A DNA stretch of 64,000 nucleotides from Daphnia pulex (taxonomy: Eukaryota > Arthropoda > Branchiopoda > Diplostraca > Daphniidae): positions 4,238,501 to 4,302,500 of the forward strand of contig NC_060028.1 in NCBI RefSeq assembly GCF_021134715.1. The letters are read 5' to 3'. Under the pieces are notes generated by a model. That model was given only the letters and a program-made list of their open reading frames with translations. It made no database searches and was not told the origin of the DNA. This document shows positions 58,150-64,000 of this stretch, in pieces. The translations under genes were made by a program, and so were the position numbers. Within the stretch, counting starts at the first letter, position 1, and each line of letters opens with the position of its first letter.

Positions 58150-59560
58150 TTTGAACAGCTTGCTAGCTCTTGTGCTTGTTCTTCTCTTCTGCGACTTTAT
58201 AAATATAAAATAATGTGTTAAAATAAAAAGGAAGTATCGTAAAAAAATTAATGTGAACTACGCAAAGTACGTATCGAGGCACGGTGGACAACAGAAAGAT
58301 GGAATCCCGTGTTTTTCAATTAAAATTGCCTTGTTTTTCCAAAAAGTTCTCAAACATAACATGGTCCTCCGGATCCGAGACTTCATCCGAAAAGCTTATT
58401 CCTCCAGATCCATGACCTCCTCCAAAACAACTCATTCCTCCTTATCCACGACTTCCTCCAAAACAACTGATTCCTCCAGATCCACGAATTCCTTAAAACA
58501 AACTGATTCCTTCAGATCCACGACTTCCTCCAAAAAACTGATTCCTCCACATCAATGACTTCTTTTCCTTCAACTTTGATTTTGCCAAAAGTCTGGAAGA
58601 TCGTCTAGTACCTTAAATAATGGCCTTTGCAGTTTTCTGCGTTCTCTTTCCTTTTGCTTTCGAGCATTGAGATATTTGAAAAAAAGGATGTGAATGAGCT
58701 TAACCTTAAATTTTGTAGAAATTTTCGTACGCTAATATCGAACCCTAGGATTCAGGAACGGGATCTGCCAAATTATTCAAAGTCTGTTTTTTGGAGCCAG
58801 ATTCCTGTAAAATTGTAATTAACTAAATGGATCCTTTCAAAATTTGATTTTAGGAATTTATGTTTTTATTGCCATATATTGATGATATCCCTCGTCTAAA
58901 TCTTCATCGTAATCATCACAACTTCCTCGTCTGACAATTTCTCTTTGATTTGTCTTTCTCGCTCCTGTTTTCGTTTTTCTTGAGCTTCCAGTTGTCTTTT
59001 GGCTCTCTCTTCTGTAATGATCGGCGAAGACAATTGTCTTTGATTAGACTTCTCAGGAAGACGAGGAACAGGGCCAAGGTCTAGTTTTTATTCACAGTTG
59101 GTGCCAATGAAGATTTACGTTGACTTGCTAAGAATTAAAAAACCATTGAAAATAATCCCTGATTGTAACTATGTTTCATGGACTTACTACTTATGTTTCC
59201 AAAATATCTCATTATAAGACCTTTCCACAATCCATATTTCATCTTGACATTTTCACTATAATTGGTTTTCCAGGCCTGTGATATTTTTATTGTTTTCCTT
59301 TTGTGCTAGAATTGAGACAAATTGGTCGATATCACTAGCTGAGAGGGATCTTTCAAACTCCGATAGAAGTGCATGCCCAATCTATTTGCGTTTCAAAGGT
59401 ATATTATATTAACTACTAAAATTTACCAATTTAAACATTTGTCTTCAATAAAGGTGATTAATTTCTAAATCGGCTGATCTCTTCAGAGAAAACGAACTTT
59501 TTGCAATAATAAGTGCAGAGAACTGGACCAATGTCAAAGAAGAGTGATTTTTTTCGTCAG
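58150..59560 (-). pseudogene. broken gene with glycine-rich 12-residue repeats and a charged coiled-coil
   Basis: Minus-strand segments in order: about 59,380-59,200 (HALLSEFERSLSASDIDQFV, then KENNKNI and, after a frame change, NYSENVKMKYGLWKGLIMRY), about 59,130-58,900 (LPEKSNQRQLSSPIITEERA, KRQLEAQEKRKQERERQIKE, a highly charged helix, then CDDYDEDLDEGYHQYM in another frame), about 58,620-58,320 (SSRLLAKSKLKEKKS, Gly-rich repeats GGSRGSGGISCF, then SFSDEVSDPEDHVMFENFLE and TGA), and a possible last exon near 58,200-58,165 (VAEEKNKHKS) before AATAAA. Several frame changes suggest decay. Looks like a nuclear or chromatin-type protein; family not identified. Confidence 0.4.
58385..58560. repeat. 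36-bp tandem repeat, about five copies
   Basis: Unit CTGATTCCTCCAGATCCACG ACTTCCTCCAAAACAA, multiples of 3, encoding GGSRGSGGISCF on the minus strand; one copy has lost bases near 58,493 and 58,535. Confidence 0.8.
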
Positions 59561-60700
59561 TTTCACTCTCATTTTCTTTCACCTCTTCACATTCTTTTAT
59601 TCTTTTGCAATATTATTGAATATTAGGAGCGCACCAATCAATTCTAGAGAAATAATTCTATTATTACTCTATTAATACCATTATTACTTCGGTCCATTAT
59701 GAGAAACACCCCCTTCCTATGCTCGGTCTTAAGCAAAAGTTCCATTGTCCTCTACTTACCCAATTTTACCCTGAAAATTGTTATCATTTACTCTGCGTTG
59801 AACGAGTTCTGTTTATTGTCACAATATGGCTGGCTATTTTCATTGTAATGCTTGGTAATTTAGCGTTCATAAAAACTGAGCGAACGTAAATCAATAATAT
59901 TAATGTACTTGTGAAATTTTTGCAATGTTACAAATTTATACCAGCTAAGGCAGTCCATTTAACTTTGAGAATTGCTAGTTTGGCAGTGTTGAATCCTGTG
60001 AGACGGCATGTCGTTAACTCTTTCCTAGTTAGGCAGGAGTTCGTGATTCTTGCTATTGGCTTTTTGAAGTATTCTTTGCCCTCTTCCAGTTAAACATTGC
60101 TTCGTCTAGGATGTAGGGCATGAATTACTGTATTCAATATATGTAAGAGTTCCTCTGTACAAGTGTTCTACAATATCAATATATGGCGTATGTACTACGT
60201 CATTAACGAGCTCCCCAAAAAAATTACCTGATTCTTGGTGGACTTTGGAATGGGAAGAAGAAGCCAGAAATGATTTCTTTCTTTAGAAACACTAATAAAG
60301 ATCTTTTAAAACTATCTATAGGAGTTTTTGAGTAGTATCACACGGGTAAAAAATATCTTCAAAGGTTTTGTACTAAGGGCCTGTGTAGATGCAGTAAAGC
60401 AAGGTGCATGATGCAAAAATGTATGCAATTAATGGAGTTTTTGGCTGTTCATGGGGCCATACACATCGCAAATGATTGCCTTATCAGGTATAGAGTGATT
60501 TGCATTTCTGTTTACTTTGCTGGAATGAACGTCCAAACCAGATAAAAGATAGATTAGTCAGCCCAATGCTAAATTAAAAAAAAAAACGGCACCAAAAAGA
60601 AAATGCAAGCCAAGAAAAGAAAGATGGATCCGCCAAGGAATATACAGACGCCAAGAGTAAGACGTTCGATTACGAATGATCGATGTCCTTTCAGCTTTCC
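59561..60700. other. no supported gene
   Basis: AT-rich. Nothing recognised; a 60-codon plus frame at 59,911 has no motif. Confidence 0.4.
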
Positions 60701-61513
60701 CCCAAACTCGACGTATGGAATGATTGGAATATGATATGGAATATTCAGAATCCCAGACTACTTTTTCTATTTTACTAAAACAATTTTCCAAATTAGTTGC
60801 ATTCACGTTTCCGACGCCGTCAGTTCCCAAAGAAGATCACTGCATCGTAAGGGTTCCCTTCACACTCATGATCTATTTTAACGCCATTAAAATGTTTCAT
60901 GAGAAATTGTTGATTGGTGGAAATATCACATCAGCTATATCAATATGTCAACATACAAGAACCAATGTTTCTGTCGTGTCAATAAAGAAAGTTGAGATAA
61001 ATTAATTGTATCACCTGAAGCATAGGATCTTTGTATGAATTTGCAAAATTCCTTTTTCCAGATGTTATCCGCCTCTTCCTTGAAATTCTGGTGTTGCATT
61101 TGCAGAGCTAAATTAACAAAATGTAATAAATACAATTTTCAAATTTTATTTATATTTAAATTGTTGAAACAGACCCATCCACAAAGAACTCCAGTCTTCC
61201 TTCTTGGGGCTTATCAGGTAATGGGGAGGTTAGCTCAACTTTAAGTCCAACAAAAATATTCGAGTTTGCTAGTCTCAGCCTTGCCGATCTTCTGGCATTT
61301 GAAACTAATCTAGTTTCAACTTTCAAGAATTATAGGACGATAATTCAGCATTGTTGTATCATCACTTCAAAAATCATCCTTTGATATTTCTAAAATTGAC
61401 TTTCGTTAAGTAAGGACAATTTCTTTCAATAAGAGACCAACAGAATTTAATGATACCTGGACTCCATGATGAATGAATGCTTTCTCAGCTTTACTTAAAA
61501 TTCTTTCTTCCAT
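60700..61513 (-). pseudogene. EXOSC7-like: exosome subunit RRP42 (EXOSC7)-like pseudogene with introns
   Basis: Exon 1, 61,513-61,457: MEERILSKAEKAFIHHGVQ, the usual RRP42 N-terminus, with GTATCA donor. Exon 2, about 61,318-61,166: ETRLVSNARRSARLRLANSN, FVGLKVELTSPLPDKP and EGRLEFFVD, the RNase PH-fold core. Exon 3, 61,107-61,015: SANATPEFQGRGG, then TAA where the conserved acidic pair should be. Then WFLYVDILI (about 60,935-60,965), followed by weaker similarity to about 60,700. The region coding for the first RNase PH strands (61,320-61,450) is degraded. Known role: non-catalytic ring subunit of the RNA exosome (3'-5' RNA processing). Introns are kept, so it arose by DNA duplication, not retroposition. 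Overlapping plus-strand frames are shadows. Confidence 0.8.
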
Positions 61514-61519
61514 TGATAT

Positions 61520-62215
61520 GGAGTTCAAAGGTAACCAACGATACAAAAAACAGTAATTTATTTCAATCGCTGATGTCTTTAATCAGAATACGGGAATCTG
61601 ACTAAACTCTAAATTGTGAACCTAACAGGTTTCAGGCTTTCGGCAAGTATGTTGAACTAGTATGTCAGCTTGATGTTTGTGTATGATGTCTGCTACAGTA
61701 GGATGGTGTTGTCGGACATCCATCAGGTTCAGATTTTAAAAACTGATTTAATTTTTTCATATTTTTTATTTAATTTTTTTCAGGTTTTATTTTTAAATTT
61801 TTTTTTAAAATTTTGTTTCGTTTTGTTGAGTGGTGGAAAAGGGAAGGGGTTTTTATTTTTTTCTGGCTTTTTTTTATATTTTGCAATGCTGTGAGAGTGT
61901 TTCCTGTTGAGAGAGAAGCGATACGATTTTATTTGTCAGTCGTGTGGGTTCCTTCCGTCGAGAGAGTGGTCTTTCATATTTTTCTGCTCTGTTTGTGTTG
62001 TGTTTGTTTCGTTCAAGTGTTTTCCTGGATGGATTTTTTTGTGCACGTGGTTTATTTTTTCGATGCTCGTATTTTTTTTGTGGTTGATTTTTGTTAGTTG
62101 TGGGATTTTGGAAGTATGGCGTGTCATGGTATGGCGTATCTGGGTTTCGTACGTTTTTTTTTTTAAATTTGTATTTCAGCTCTAGATTAATTCGTTTTAC
62201 ACTCTACTCTACAGT
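61520..62215. other. T/G-rich stretch, probably 3' flank of the RPA70-like gene
   Basis: Strongly T- and G-skewed on the plus strand from 61,740 to 62,200. The overlapping plus frames of low complexity are not credible genes. Confidence 0.4.
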
Positions 62216-63548
62216 TTAGAGATGAGTCGTTGACATGAAAAGTTTCAGTAGATTAGATTCACAAATTGACATTTTATCTGTGTTTGATTTATGTTTGGCA
62301 ACGGTGGTGTTTTTGATTTCGTGTTGATTTGCCGCTCTCGTTGTCGGCGCTGCTCTCGCTGTGTTTCCTCTTTCTGGTGTCATCTGATATTTTTTCCTTT
62401 TTTTCCAGTTGGTGGTTATTCCCGATTCATGGGAGGTTGGTTCCACCTTTTTTATCTGTAAGTTAACAAAGTTACAGTTACAGACATGTGTGATTTTAGT
62501 TTTCTAATTTTGTTGTTGTTTTACCACGATTGTACCACTTTTGGTGGTGTTAATTGAGATTTGTTGATTGTAGATGTTTGTTGTGGCATGCTTGACCGAA
62601 ATTTTGTAGTAGAAGCCTTTGAGATCCAGGCTTTTGGTCATTTCAGTGTCGTCATTCCAGAGGGCAAGTTTCATCTGAAAGTGAATATTTTTTTTTGTTT
62701 TACGTGTTTCAAACTTTGATTTCAAATTGTTTTTTCTGGTTCTCCAGGGCTCAAGGATTCATCGAAGACATCCAGTTCCTTTTTGGTGAGCCCGCCCTTG
62801 AGTTCATTTGTTTCCCACTCTTTTCGGATGATGGCCTCAACATCTAATGGAAGTATTTATTAATGTCTTCTATTAGATCGGAGGGCTTTTGAGTTTTTTT
62901 TTACATATTGCAGATCCGTGGTTAAGATCTTGAGTTTCTTTTAGCATAGTTCTTCTAACCATGTTTGTTCCTTGAAAGTCAGGTTCTGCGTCCACTTTTT
63001 GGATCTGTGATAAGTTTTGTTAGATTAGGTGGGTCTTTTTGTATACTTTGTTTATATATATATTTTTTTTTAAATTACTTGTGTTCTTTGTGATATCACG
63101 ATTTCGTGATTCAATGGGTAAATCTGATCTTTTCTGGTCGCTGCGTTCACTCGGGCATCTTTTAGTGTATAAAATTGTCCTTGCTGGATGACGTTGAAGT
63201 ATTTCTGCGCTTGATTTGCGAATGCTACGGTTCTAATCATTCCTAATTTATCTCGCAGCCCGAAGAAAAATACTTGGCCGTTGCTTTTAGTAGGAAACAG
63301 TCTAGAAATGCGCTCGACCCTTCCTTTGATTTTCCATCTGAAATGTTAAATATTGGTTAGTACTGTAGATTTATTTTTAAAAAAATGAACGTGATGAATC
63401 GATCTTACGCGTTGAGTTGAGGAGTGATTTCGGTGACTTCGTTGTTGGCTCCATTTGATTTCGCCGTTGTTTTATTTTCGCTTGTTCCGGCTGTGGCTTG
63501 GTTGTTTACTTCCTCGTCGCTCGAACTGCTGTCGCTCGCTCGAATCAT
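62216..63548 (-). CDS. RPA70-like ssDNA-binding protein (DBD-A OB-fold, degraded DBD-B)
   Basis: Exon 1, 63,548-63,409: acidic/Ser-rich start MIRASDSSSSDEEV to ITPQLN. Exon 2, 63,337-63,079: WKIKGRVERISRLFPTKSNG, FFFGLRDKLGMIRTVAFANQ, AQKYFNVIQQGQFYTLKDAR, a clear RPA70 DBD-A ('RWxIKARV', 'F.L.D..G.IRATAF', 'F...I..G..Y.'). Exons 3 and 4, 63,004-62,905 and 62,843-62,722, join in phase to a TGA; start to stop is 621 nt (206 aa). Past the TGA the same phase runs to a GTAAAA donor and on to exons at about 62,692-62,525 (MKLALWNDDTEMTKSLDL, SINTTKSGTIV) and 62,446-62,216 (IKKVEPTSHESGITTNW), matching the second half of DBD-B. So the TGA is either a nonsense change or the true end. DBD-C and the N-terminal protein-interaction domain are absent. 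Known role of the family: ssDNA binding in replication and repair. Confidence 0.72.
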
Positions 63549-64000
63549 TTTGAGGAATTGTGTGCTGCGTCGATAGAGCTGAGTGTTATTTATAGATAAG
63601 ACGCGGTTTATAGAGTAGTAGACGGTTGTTTGTAAGTCGACGATGGATTCGTTGAAATTGCAATGATTTCTTCTTATTCTTCGGGTTTTTGTTGCTTGGA
63701 AGAAGGTTTGTAGAGTAGTAGACGGTTGTTTGTAAGTCGACGATGGATTCGTTGAAATTACGATTCTTATTCTTCGGCTTTTGTGGCTTGGAAGACGTAT
63801 AATGTTTTATTTACGTCTGGGAACTTCTTTGAATTGAATCTTTCTTTTTATGGTACGATTGTTTCCAATTTATCGACGTTTTGTGGTTCAAGGGGAAAAA
63901 AAAGTATGTGAAAATCGCAGTCGTTCAGCAAACTGAGTTGTGTTCGGTTGGCTTTTATTTTTCTTGTCCAGGCCAAGGAAATCGAAAAATTTCGAGATGT
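63549..64000 (-). promoter_or_regulatory. 5' flank of the RPA70-like gene
   Basis: About 60 bp upstream of the ATG a direct repeat begins (63,611). No other gene is seen up to the window end; promoter function is inferred from position. Confidence 0.3.
63611..63800. repeat. 100-bp tandem duplication upstream of the RPA70-like gene
   Basis: TAGAGTAGTAGACGGTTGTT starts at 63,611 and again at 63,711. Copies agree for about 50 bp without change, then differ by a small deletion (GCAATGATTTCTT) and point changes. Confidence 0.85.

Noticed and set aside
60724-61005. Plus-strand ORF over the EXOSC7-like locus
   Set aside because: The minus strand carries recognisable exosome exons; this frame is their antisense.
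61670-62185. Phe/Val-rich plus ORFs
   Set aside because: Arise from a T/G-skewed tract; no codon-like structure.
1-64000. CRISPR array, prokaryotic operon, rRNA or intact tRNA gene
   Set aside because: No regularly spaced repeats, no polycistronic intact ORFs, and no rRNA or well-folded tRNA seen.

Overview
This looks like arthropod nuclear DNA, most likely a branchiopod crustacean of the Daphnia type. Support: AT-rich sequence, short GT-AG introns of about 50-100 bp, many eroded transposons, and small genes of crustacean-like families. The species call is inference; the eukaryotic nature and transposon content are read directly. There is no operon, rRNA gene or CRISPR array. Most protein-coding sequence is broken or split into short exons, so single open frames understate the genes.

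Layout. 0-1.1 kb: a small unrecognised multi-exon gene. 1.9-10.85 kb: an RPA70-like fragment (-) head to head with a RecQ-helicase gene (+) that may have an RRM-like N-terminal part; the RecQ gene holds a foldback MITE in an intron and a truncated BEL/Pao retroelement between helicase motif VI and the zinc-binding domain. 12.6-13.3 kb: 3' end of a LINE. 13.6-16.6, 31.2-32.2, 40.4-44 and 50.1-50.7 kb: copies of one degraded repeat family, one carrying a retropepsin-like ORF. 18.586-22.102 kb: a 3.5-kb element with 71-bp terminal inverted repeats and 7-bp direct target repeats around an intron-bearing DDE integrase-core gene. 22.4-23.75 kb: a broken acidic coiled-coil gene. 23.894-31.271 kb: a nearly identical 3.7-kb tandem duplication carrying a DIRS-like reverse transcriptase fragment. 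35.45-38.7 kb: a nearly full-length but dead CR1/L2-like LINE (-).

Right part. 45.5-46.1 and 47.5-48.0 kb: two small spliced genes (-) with consistent frames. 51.4-52.4 kb: a Fem-1-like ankyrin gene with two homopolymer frameshifts. 53.94-54.49 kb: a second CAGTAYCC-ended MITE. 56.4-57.3 kb: a small spliced gene (+). 58.1-59.5 kb: a broken gene with glycine-rich repeats (-). 60.7-61.5 kb: an intron-retaining pseudogene of exosome subunit RRP42/EXOSC7 (-). 62.2-63.55 kb: a second RPA70-like gene (-) with a clear DBD-A OB-fold, preceded by a 100-bp tandem repeat.

The points most worth attention are the RPA70-like/RecQ head-to-head pair (with a second RPA70-like copy at the other end of the window) and the TIR/TSD-bounded integrase element. 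Both may be parts of mobile or once-mobile systems; no search could be run to test this.
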